DNA of 8,173 nucleotides from JBBQER01 sp038320885. Its GTDB lineage: Bacteria > Actinomycetota > Acidimicrobiia > IMCC26256 > PALSA-610. A program made the translations under genes and the position numbers. The notes beneath the pieces are model-generated. The model saw nothing but the letters and a program-made list of their open reading frames with translations, did not search any database and had not been told where the DNA came from. This document shows positions 1 to 5,113 of this stretch, piece after piece. How positions within the stretch are numbered: position 1 is the first letter of the stretch; every line of letters starts with the position of its first letter. The stretch covers positions 1 to 8,173 of the forward strand of contig JBBQER010000131.1 in NCBI GenBank assembly GCA_038320885.1. The letters are read 5' to 3'.

Positions 1-207
1 GAACGCGTCGGCGGGGGAGCGGTCACCGTGCTCGACGCGGCGCGGCTCGCAGTGTCGTTGCGCCGCACGCGCGCCGCGCACCTCGACGAGTTGCACGACG
101 CGGTCGATCTTCCGTTGCTGTACGTGCCGTACCTCTTCGTGCGCGATCACGGTCTGCGCGTCACGCGCATGGTCGCCGACGCGCTCGGCGCCGAGCTCGG
201 CCTGTGA
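1..207 (+). CDS. ArsA/Get3-like ATPase, first of a pair (3' end only)
   Basis: Only the last 68 codons are present; the reading frame is open from base 1 to a TGA at 205-207. The visible part has a helix rich in Arg and Ala (RRTRAAHLDEL), then the stretch LPLLYVPYLF, then a helix ending in ADALGAELGL. This matches, from memory, the C-terminal end of the Rv3679-like member of the actinobacterial ArsA-family ATPase pair. The nucleotide-binding part lies outside the window, so no catalytic motif can be checked. The stop codon overlaps the GTG start of the next ATPase gene by four bases, which points to translational coupling and a heteromeric product. The family assignment rests largely on this position and the tail pattern; a different P-loop ATPase subfamily is possible. 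Confidence 0.72.
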   Translation, partial: ERVGGGAVTVLDAARLAVSLRRTRAAHLDELHDAVDLPLLYVPYLFVRDHGLRVTRMVADALGAELGL

Positions 208-1409
208 GCCCGGCCCCCGTCGCGCGGGCGACGACGCTGGAGCAGCTCTTCGCCACCAAGGAGATCGTGGTGTTCTGCGGCTCCGGTGGCGTCGGCAAGA
301 CGTCGGTTGCCGCCGCGGCCGCGCTGGGCGCGTCGGTGCGACTCGGCGGCAAGACGCTCGTGCTCACCATCGATCCCGCGCGGCGCCTGGCGACCGCGCT
401 CGGCCTCGACGGCATCGGGAACGACGCGCATCGGGTTCCGTCCGAGCTGCTGAAGGCGGCCGGCGCCGATCCGCGCGGTGAGCTCTGGGCCGCGATGCTC
501 GACACCAAGCAGTCGTGGGACGATCTCGTGCTCCGCTACGCCAAGGACGAGGCGACCGCGCACAAGATCCTCGAGAACCGGCTGTACCACAACATCACCG
601 CGCGCTTCGTCCAGAGTCACGACTACATCGCGATGGAGCGCCTGTTCGAGATCCACGCGTCGGGCGAGTACGACCTGATCGTGATCGACACGCCACCGAC
701 CCGCAACGCCGTCGACTTCCTCGACGCGCCTGCTCGCATGAGCGAGTTCTTCGGTGGCCGTCTCCTGCGCTGGCTCACGCTCCCGTACCGCGTCGGCGGC
801 AAGCGCAGTGCCCGCTTCGTCAACATGGCGAGCCGCCCGTTCTACCAACTCGCCGATCGCGTGCTCGGCAGCAAGTTCCTCGAGGACATCGCGGAGTTCT
901 TCCTGAATTTCCAGTCGATGTATTCCGGGTTCGTGGAACGGGCGCAGTCGGTGGAACGGCTGTTGCACGATCGCCGCACGGCGTTCGCCGTCGTCACGAC
1001 GCTCGAGGCCGCCCCGCTGTACGAGGCCCAGCAGTTCTGCGCGACGCTGCTCGACCGCGACTTCCACCTGGGCGCGCTCATCTTGAACAAGACGCTGCCC
1101 GACACGCTGCTCGACCCGGCCGGAGCGTCGGCGGCCGCCCGCTTCTGCGAAGCGCGGGGGGAGCTCGCCGCCGCGCTGTCGACGTTGCCGAACCCGGCGC
1201 TCGCCGATCCCGAACGCACGACCCGGGTGCTCCGAACCATCGGCGAGTCGTTCGCGAACTTCTCGGTCGTCGCGATGCGCGAAGCCGAGCTGCGAGCCGA
1301 GCTCACGGGGATACCCGACGTGGTCGTGCGCGTGCCCGGCTTCGAGCACGACATCAGCGACGTCGATGCGCTCGCGGCCATCACCCGCGTGCTGTACGCC
1401 GACACGTGA
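204..1409 (+). CDS. ArsA/Get3-like ATPase, second of a pair (Rv3680-like)
   Basis: A 401-residue cytosolic P-loop ATPase of the ArsA/Get3 (SIMIBI) class. The Walker A loop is at residues 26-34 (GSGGVGKTS), followed by LTIDPARRLA at 54-63. A switch-like segment DTPPTRNAVDFLDAP lies at 162-176, and LILNK at 292-296 resembles the base-recognition region. Classic ArsA and Get3 have a signature Lys in Walker A (GKGGVGKT); here the second position is Ser, as I recall for the mycobacterial Rv3680 group. Neither metal-binding cysteines nor a tail-anchored-protein pocket can be assigned with confidence, so arsenite efflux should not be assumed. The mycobacterial pair is reported to form a Get3-like complex. 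The GTG start at 204 overlaps the upstream TGA; no Shine-Dalgarno is needed if the two are coupled. The 43 bases after the stop contain the next promoter. Confidence 0.9.
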   Translation: MSPAPVARATTLEQLFATKEIVVFCGSGGVGKTSVAAAAALGASVRLGGKTLVLTIDPARRLATALGLDGIGNDAHRVPSELLKAAGADPRGELWAAMLDTKQSWDDLVLRYAKDEATAHKILENRLYHNITARFVQSHDYIAMERLFEIHASGEYDLIVIDTPPTRNAVDFLDAPARMSEFFGGRLLRWLTLPYRVGGKRSARFVNMASRPFYQLADRVLGSKFLEDIAEFFLNFQSMYSGFVERAQSVERLLHDRRTAFAVVTTLEAAPLYEAQQFCATLLDRDFHLGALILNKTLPDTLLDPAGASAAARFCEARGELAAALSTLPNPALADPERTTRVLRTIGESFANFSVVAMREAELRAELTGIPDVVVRVPGFEHDISDVDALAAITRVLYADT

Positions 1410-1440
1410 GCGCACGCGCGCCCGTTACCCGCACACTCAA

Positions 1441-1446
1441 TAGCAT
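1441..1446 (+). promoter_or_regulatory. Candidate leaderless -10 element of the pdtaS-like gene
   Basis: TAGCAT fits the actinobacterial -10 pattern TAnnnT and ends 6 bases before the GTG start at 1453, so transcription would begin at or next to the start codon. No convincing -35 is visible and there is no Shine-Dalgarno. The same hexamer sits before the uracil-DNA glycosylase gene at 5099. Confidence 0.5.
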
Positions 1447-1452
1447 CGTCGC

Positions 1453-2913
1453 GTGAGCACGCTCGACGACCTGGCTCGACTCCGTACCAGGCTGGGCGGG
1501 GCGGATCTCGTCCATCTCGAGCGGTTGGCGGCGGGCTGGCGGCCGCTCGCCGACCTGTCGTTTGCCGACCTCGTGCTGCTCGCGCCGATCGCGGGTGAGG
1601 AGGGTCATCGGTTCGTCGTCCTCGCGCAGGTGCGACCGGTGACCGGGCAGACGAGCTATCCGCAAGACCTCGTCGGCACGGTGGTCGACGAGGTCGAGCG
1701 TCCGCTGCTCGCGCGGTGCTGGCGGGCGGGCGAGTCGGTCGAGGCCGATACGCATGCGATCGGCGCGAAGGAGCGGGTGCGCGTGCAGTGCATCCCGGTT
1801 CGACGCGGCGGGCGGCTGATCGGTCTCCTGACCCGCGAGTCGTCGGCGACCTTCGCCCGGCGGACCGGCGAGCTCGAGCGCACCTACCTCGAGACCTTCC
1901 AGCGGTTCGCGCAGATGATCGCCGACGGGTCGTTCCCCTTCGACCTCGACGAGATCGAGATCGAGAGTGCGCCACGCGTCGGCGACGGCGTGATCCTGAT
2001 CGACGAAGAGATGCGCGTGAAGTTCGCGAGCCCGAACGCGGTCAGCCTGTTGCACCGGCTCGGCATCCACACCTACGCCCAGCGGGCGCATCTCGCCGAC
2101 ATCGGCTTCGACGACGACGCCGCCCGCGACGCGATGCGGCGGCACCTCCCGGTCGCGACCGAGATCGAACGCGACGACGTCTCGATGTTCCTGCGGGTGC
2201 TGCCGCTGTTCGCGGACGACGAGCCGACCGGCGCGCTGTTCCTCATGCGAGACGTCTCGGATCTCCGGCGGCGGGACCGGATGCTGCTGTCGAAGGACGC
2301 GACCATCCGCGAGATCCACCACCGGGTGAAGAACAACCTGCAGACGATCGCCGCGCTCCTCCGGCTCCAGGCCCGGCGCCTCCAGTCGCCCGAAGCGCGG
2401 GCGGCGCTGGTCGAGTCGGAGCGGCGTATCCGCTCGATCGCGATCGTGCACGAAACGCTCTCGCGCGATGCCGGCGACGTGATCCGCTTCAACGAGATCG
2501 TGCGCCCATTGGCCCGCCTGGTGGAGGACACGGCTTCGTCACCCGATCTCCAGATCCGCTTCGTCGTCGACGGCGACGCGGGCGAGCTACCCGGCGAGGT
2601 CGCGACGCCGCTGGCGGTCGTGCTGAACGAGCTGATGCAGAACGCCGTCGACCATGCGTTCGCCGAAGGGGTGTCCGAGGGCAAGGTCCACGTGCTGCTC
2701 GGGCGGGACGAGGATCACGTGACGATGGAAGTGCGCGACACCGGCGCGGGACTGCCGGACCGGTTCTCGTTGGAGGAGTCGCGCGGGCTCGGCCTCACCA
2801 TCGTGCAGGCCCTCGTGACGGGCGAGCTCGGCGGCTCGATCGAGATGCGCAGCGACGACGGGACGTCGGTGCGCGTGACGGTCCCGGTCGCAGTACCGAG
2901 AGTCGAGCTGTAG
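1453..2913 (+). CDS. pdtaS: PdtaS-like sensor histidine kinase
   Basis: A 486-residue soluble histidine kinase with no membrane segments. Residues 1-150 align by eye with the N-terminal GAF-like sensor domain of mycobacterial PdtaS; both begin MSTL. Residues about 175-272 form a PAS-like domain. The HisKA_2 dimerisation and phosphoacceptor segment IREIHHRVKNNLQTI is at 285-299, with H290 (or H289) as the likely phosphorylated residue. The HATPase domain has an N box with N392, E393 and N397, a G1 box DTGAGLP at 429-435 and a G2 box GLGLTIV at 445-451. PdtaS kinases phosphorylate PdtaR, an ANTAR RNA-binding antiterminator; PdtaR is not in this window. The GTG start at 1453 is supported by the N-terminal match. 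The protein's only cysteines are C89 and C113. The gene is tail to tail with whiB1, as in M. tuberculosis. Confidence 0.92.
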   Translation: MSTLDDLARLRTRLGGADLVHLERLAAGWRPLADLSFADLVLLAPIAGEEGHRFVVLAQVRPVTGQTSYPQDLVGTVVDEVERPLLARCWRAGESVEADTHAIGAKERVRVQCIPVRRGGRLIGLLTRESSATFARRTGELERTYLETFQRFAQMIADGSFPFDLDEIEIESAPRVGDGVILIDEEMRVKFASPNAVSLLHRLGIHTYAQRAHLADIGFDDDAARDAMRRHLPVATEIERDDVSMFLRVLPLFADDEPTGALFLMRDVSDLRRRDRMLLSKDATIREIHHRVKNNLQTIAALLRLQARRLQSPEARAALVESERRIRSIAIVHETLSRDAGDVIRFNEIVRPLARLVEDTASSPDLQIRFVVDGDAGELPGEVATPLAVVLNELMQNAVDHAFAEGVSEGKVHVLLGRDEDHVTMEVRDTGAGLPDRFSLEESRGLGLTIVQALVTGELGGSIEMRSDDGTSVRVTVPVAVPRVEL

Positions 2914-2915
2914 CT

Positions 2916-3206
2916 CTAGCCGACCTGGGCTTCGGCGGCTTCGGAGCCCTTGCGCAGACGCCGGCGCTCTTCCTCGGTCAGGCCGCCCCACACGCCGGAT
3001 TCCTGGTTGGTGCCGAGCGCGAACTCGAGACATTCCGTCGTCACCGGGCACTGGCCACAGACCCGCCGCGCCGCGTCGATCTGGTCGAGCGCGCCCCCCG
3101 TGGTGCCGATCGGGAAGAACAATTCCGGAGTGGTATCGCGGCAGGCGGCGCGGTCACGCCACTCCTCCGCGTCCCAGTCGTGGGTCCGGATCCAGGTAAG
3201 CGCCAC
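2916..3206 (-). CDS. whiB1: WhiB1-like iron-sulfur transcription factor
   Basis: A 96-residue WhiB-family protein that would hold a [4Fe-4S] cluster and act with the main sigma factor. The four cluster cysteines are C22, C50, C53 and C59, with the same spacing (28, 3, 6) as I recall for mycobacterial WhiB1. Other WhiB1 features are W16 (six residues before the first Cys), LFFP at 29-32, CPVTTECL at 53-60 and the GVWGG turn at 71-75. A GTG start at 3206 is chosen because AAAGGGG lies 7 bases upstream. This gives about 13 extra residues before the first Cys compared with the 84-residue M. tuberculosis protein. The C-terminal tail after the RRRLRK segment is SEAAEAQVG, which is less basic than in mycobacteria. 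The stop is 2 bases from the stop of the convergent kinase gene. The frame runs open far upstream, but this has no family support. Confidence 0.94.
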   Translation of the reverse strand: MALTWIRTHDWDAEEWRDRAACRDTTPELFFPIGTTGGALDQIDAARRVCGQCPVTTECLEFALGTNQESGVWGGLTEEERRRLRKGSEAAEAQVG

Positions 3207-3212
3207 GTTCAA

Positions 3213-3219
3213 TCCCCTT
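3213..3219 (-). promoter_or_regulatory. Ribosome binding site of whiB1
   Basis: On the minus strand AAAGGGGA precedes the GTG at 3206 with about 7 bases of spacing, the only clear Shine-Dalgarno in the window, and it decides the whiB1 start. A short hairpin with stem CCCT/AGGG and loop CGAA (3215-3226) would include most of it, so access could be structure-dependent. Confidence 0.65.
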
Positions 3220-3279
3220 TCGAGGGTCGCATAGACGGGGAGGGAGACCGCGTCCTGTGCGCCCGAGCGCAAGCGTTTC

Positions 3280-3308
3280 GTTCCCGGGAATGCCGAGCTG
3301 TCGGGAAC
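3280..3308. repeat. Inverted repeat in the whiB1 leader
   Basis: GTTCCCG at 3280-3286 and CGGGAAC at 3302-3308 are a perfect 7-base inverted repeat with a 15-base spacer. The left arm also lies within a perfect 10-base palindrome, TTCCCGGGAA, at 3281-3290, so two alternative hairpins are possible. Both fall between the predicted whiB1 transcription start and its start codon. They could be RNA structure in the leader or a protein site on DNA; the sequence alone does not decide. Confidence 0.5.
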
Positions 3309-3322
3309 TCGCTGCGTCGTGC

Positions 3323-3351
3323 AGGTTAGGCCCCTCCGGAGGGCTTTACAA
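3323..3351 (-). promoter_or_regulatory. Candidate whiB1 promoter (-35 TTGTAA, -10 TAACCT)
   Basis: On the minus strand TTGTAA (plus-strand 3346-3351) and TAACCT (3323-3328) are separated by exactly 17 bases, the optimal spacing for a primary sigma factor. Transcription would start near 3316 and leave a leader of about 110 bases before the GTG at 3206. This is the only promoter candidate in the window with both boxes recognisable. Start-site mapping has not been seen; the call rests on sequence match and spacing. Confidence 0.55.
3332..3343. promoter_or_regulatory. Perfect 12-base palindrome in the whiB1 promoter spacer
   Basis: CCCTCCGGAGGG is self-complementary over 12 bases and is centred within half a base of the middle of the 17-base spacer between the predicted -35 and -10 boxes of whiB1. 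Such a position suits an operator for a dimeric regulator that blocks or reshapes the promoter. No regulator can be named from the sequence. In GC-rich DNA a short GC palindrome can arise by chance, so the position is the main support. Confidence 0.4.
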
Positions 3352-3444
3352 GGGGTCTGATCAGGACGAACGCGCCACAATGTGGAACGTGTTTCGGGAA
3401 TTCGCGGGTTGCTTTGGCTTCCCCACGACATCACTCCCGCCTCA

Positions 3445-3450
3445 TAGTGT
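3445..3450 (+). promoter_or_regulatory. Candidate leaderless -10 element of the phosphodiesterase gene
   Basis: TAGTGT fits TAnnnT and ends 8 bases before the ATG at 3459. No Shine-Dalgarno lies upstream of that ATG, and no -35 box is convincing at normal spacing. A leaderless or near-leaderless transcript is inferred. Confidence 0.45.
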
Positions 3451-3458
3451 GACAGCCG

Positions 3459-4163
3459 ATGTCTGGACGCCCGCTCGTGCTCGGTCACCGCGGCGCGTCG
3501 GCGGTCGCCCCCGAAAACACCGTCGCCGCGTTCACGCGGGCGCGTGAGCTCGGTGCCGACGGGGTCGAGCTCGACGTTCGGCGCACCGCCGACGGGGTGC
3601 TCGTCGTCCACCACGATCCCGAGGTGCGTGACGTCGGGCGCATCGCGTCGATGTCGTTGGCCGCGCTCCGCGCGGTGCGCCCGCAGCTCGCCACGCTCGA
3701 GGAAGCGCTCGATGCGTGCCGCGGTCTCGTCCTGAACGCCGAGGTGAAGTGCCTCCCGTGGGAGCCCGATTCCGACGTCGACGGCTCGGTGATGCGGGCG
3801 ACGATCAACGCGGTGCGAGCGCACGACGGCATGATCGTCTTGTCGTCGTTCGATCTCGCGGCCGTCGACCGGGCGCGTGCCGAGGCCCCCGACCTCGCAA
3901 GCGCGTGGTTGACCCACGGTCAGGCGGTCGCGGCCGCCGCGGAGATCGCGGCCGCGCACGGTCACCCGTGGCTCAACGCCGACGGCGCGGCCGCGCTCGA
4001 GGCCGGCGCGGACGGCATCGCGCTCGCGCACCGTGCGGGCGTGCTGCTGGGCGTCTGGACGGTCGACGATCCCGTCGCCGCGCACACGCTGGCCGAAGCC
4101 GGTGCCGACATCATCATCACGAACGTCCCCGATGTGGTGCTGGCGGCGGTAACGCGATCGTGA
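3459..4163 (+). CDS. Glycerophosphodiester phosphodiesterase family protein
   Basis: A 234-residue TIM-barrel enzyme of the GDPD family, which hydrolyses glycerophosphodiesters from deacylated phospholipids to glycerol 3-phosphate and an alcohol. Visible motifs in order: HRGA at 10-13 with catalytic H10, PENT at 18-21 with E19, ELD at 37-39 supplying two metal ligands, HHDP at 51-54 with the second catalytic His (H52), NAEVK at 93-97 with E95, GVWTV at 198-202, and the C-terminal ITNVPD at 220-225. The complete set suggests an active, metal-dependent enzyme. There is no signal peptide or membrane segment, so it is probably cytoplasmic, and it is near the short end of the family. Its last codons overlap the convergent lipid-kinase gene by 47 bases. 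The exact head group cannot be predicted. Confidence 0.93.
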   Translation: MSGRPLVLGHRGASAVAPENTVAAFTRARELGADGVELDVRRTADGVLVVHHDPEVRDVGRIASMSLAALRAVRPQLATLEEALDACRGLVLNAEVKCLPWEPDSDVDGSVMRATINAVRAHDGMIVLSSFDLAAVDRARAEAPDLASAWLTHGQAVAAAAEIAAAHGHPWLNADGAAALEAGADGIALAHRAGVLLGVWTVDDPVAAHTLAEAGADIIITNVPDVVLAAVTRS

Positions 4164-5070
4164 GCGCGTCGCGTTCGAGCGCGATGCGCAGCTCGTCGGT
4201 GTCGCCCACGTCGTCGCCGTCGACCTGGTAGGGGAACGGCTGCTCGGCGCGCACGTGGAGCCGGGTGAGGTCATCGAGCTGTACGACGTCCTTGCGGCTG
4301 TGGAGGAACCTGCCGGACCGCATCGCCGACGCGGCGCCCCCGATGAGCGAGAGCGCCCTGAGCTGCGTGAACGCGGTGACGGAGAGCCGGCTATCGAGGC
4401 CGGCGTTCCGGTTCACGTGGAGCGGGAGACGCCCGAGGTGGGTATAGGGCGTCGTCTTGGAGACGATCCCGAAGCGCACATGGCGGATTGATTCGTGGTG
4501 CCCGGCGCCGTCCTCGATGTCGATGTCGACCCGCACGCTCCGGCCGTCGGCGCTGAAGAACGTGTGGAATGCGGCCGCGACGTGCAGCGGATGCGATGCC
4601 AGGCGTTTGAGCCGGCGGCTGTGCCGTTCCACCCGTCGGATCACCGATGCATCGAAGCCGATGCCCGTGCAGAAGAGGAACGGGCGGTCGTTCGTCATGC
4701 CGACGCTCACTCGCTTCACGGCGGTGCGCTCGAGCGCCGCGAGCAGCGCGCGGGCGGCGTCGTCGGCGTGACGGGGGTAGCCCAGCGTCTCGGAGTACAC
4801 GTTCGTGGAGCCACCGGGAAGCGGTGCGAGCACCGTGTCGGTGTGGAGCAGGCCGGTGGCGGCCTCGTTGAGCGTGCCATCGCCCGAGTACACCGCGACG
4901 ACGTCGAAGCGGTCGCGGGCCGCGGCGCGGGCGAGGAGCATCGCGTGGCCGCGGCGGGAGGTCTCGGCGACCTCCACGTCGTGCTCCGTGGCGAGGATCC
5001 GGCGGATGGCTCGGCGCTTGCGGGGCGTCACCGACGACGCGGTTGGGTTGACGAGCAGGAGCACGCGCAT
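4117..5070 (-). CDS. Diacylglycerol/lipid kinase family protein (DagK/YegS-like)
   Basis: A 317-residue member of the DAGK catalytic family (YegS/DgkB/LCB5), which phosphorylates lipid alcohols with ATP. The protein opens with MRVLLLVNPTAS, the usual first strand. The nucleotide-binding motif is SGDGTLNEA at 62-70, with Ser in place of the first Gly of GGDGT. The second motif is LPGGSTN at 84-90, instead of the more common PxGTxN. FCTGIGFDASV at 133-143 and QVDGDDVG at 282-289 are further family landmarks in the C-terminal domain. The substrate may be diacylglycerol or another lipid and cannot be read from the sequence. The ATG at 5070 is preferred over one at 5115 because the extra 15 residues have no family support and a -10-like TACCCT sits just upstream. 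It overlaps the convergent phosphodiesterase gene, another phospholipid enzyme. Confidence 0.9.
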   Translation of the reverse strand: MRVLLLVNPTASSVTPRKRRAIRRILATEHDVEVAETSRRGHAMLLARAAARDRFDVVAVYSGDGTLNEAATGLLHTDTVLAPLPGGSTNVYSETLGYPRHADDAARALLAALERTAVKRVSVGMTNDRPFLFCTGIGFDASVIRRVERHSRRLKRLASHPLHVAAAFHTFFSADGRSVRVDIDIEDGAGHHESIRHVRFGIVSKTTPYTHLGRLPLHVNRNAGLDSRLSVTAFTQLRALSLIGGAASAMRSGRFLHSRKDVVQLDDLTRLHVRAEQPFPYQVDGDDVGDTDELRIALERDALTIALPPPAPHRGRS

Positions 5071-5079
5071 CGGGCGGGG

Positions 5080-5085
5080 AGGGTA
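5080..5085 (-). promoter_or_regulatory. Candidate leaderless -10 element of the lipid-kinase gene
   Basis: The minus strand reads TACCCT followed by 9 bases and the ATG at 5070. There is no Shine-Dalgarno; the bases before the ATG are C-rich. The octamer TACCCTCC is repeated before the permease gene start (minus strand, 6590 to 6583). Confidence 0.5.
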
Positions 5086-5098
5086 TCGGTCGGCCTCG

Positions 5099-5104
5099 TA
5101 GCAT
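5099..5104 (+). promoter_or_regulatory. Candidate leaderless -10 element of the uracil-DNA glycosylase gene
   Basis: TAGCAT ends 9 bases before the ATG at 5114, with no Shine-Dalgarno between. It lies only 13 bases from the opposing -10 candidate of the lipid-kinase gene, so polymerase could hardly use both at once. Confidence 0.48.
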
Positions 5105-5113
5105 CCGGCTCCC

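Larger units (their letters stand above)
3207..3458. other. Divergent intergenic region between whiB1 and the phosphodiesterase gene
   Basis: This is the longest non-coding stretch, 252 bases, and is visibly less GC-rich than its surroundings. It holds the whiB1 promoter, palindrome and leader structures and the -10 of the phosphodiesterase gene. The hexamer CGGGAA occurs three times (3285-3290, 3302-3307, 3395-3400), twice followed by T. CCACAATGTGG at 3375-3385 is an 11-base palindrome upstream of the whiB1 promoter. No small open frame in it looks like a protein. Confidence 0.7.

Noticed and set aside
147..1415. Long minus-strand open frame opposite the ArsA-like ATPase gene
   Set aside because: Its product is a low-complexity Arg/Glu/Ala sequence with no family motif; it is the usual antisense shadow in GC-rich DNA, and the plus strand has clear ATPase motifs.
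2905..2930. Intrinsic terminator between the kinase and whiB1 genes
   Set aside because: No GC hairpin followed by a T run is present; the stop codons are only 2 bases apart.
1716..3329. 537-residue plus-strand frame across the kinase and whiB1
   Set aside because: It is Arg/Pro/Ala-rich, crosses two well-supported genes and a promoter, and shows no domain.
3375..3385. CCACAATGTGG as a CRP-type site
   Set aside because: The half-sites are inverted relative to the TGTGA-N6-TCACA consensus and the spacing is wrong; it is noted only as a short palindrome.
3207..4274. Upstream extension of the whiB1 frame
   Set aside because: The frame stays open by GC bias, runs antisense through the phosphodiesterase gene, and the ribosome binding site fixes the start at 3206.
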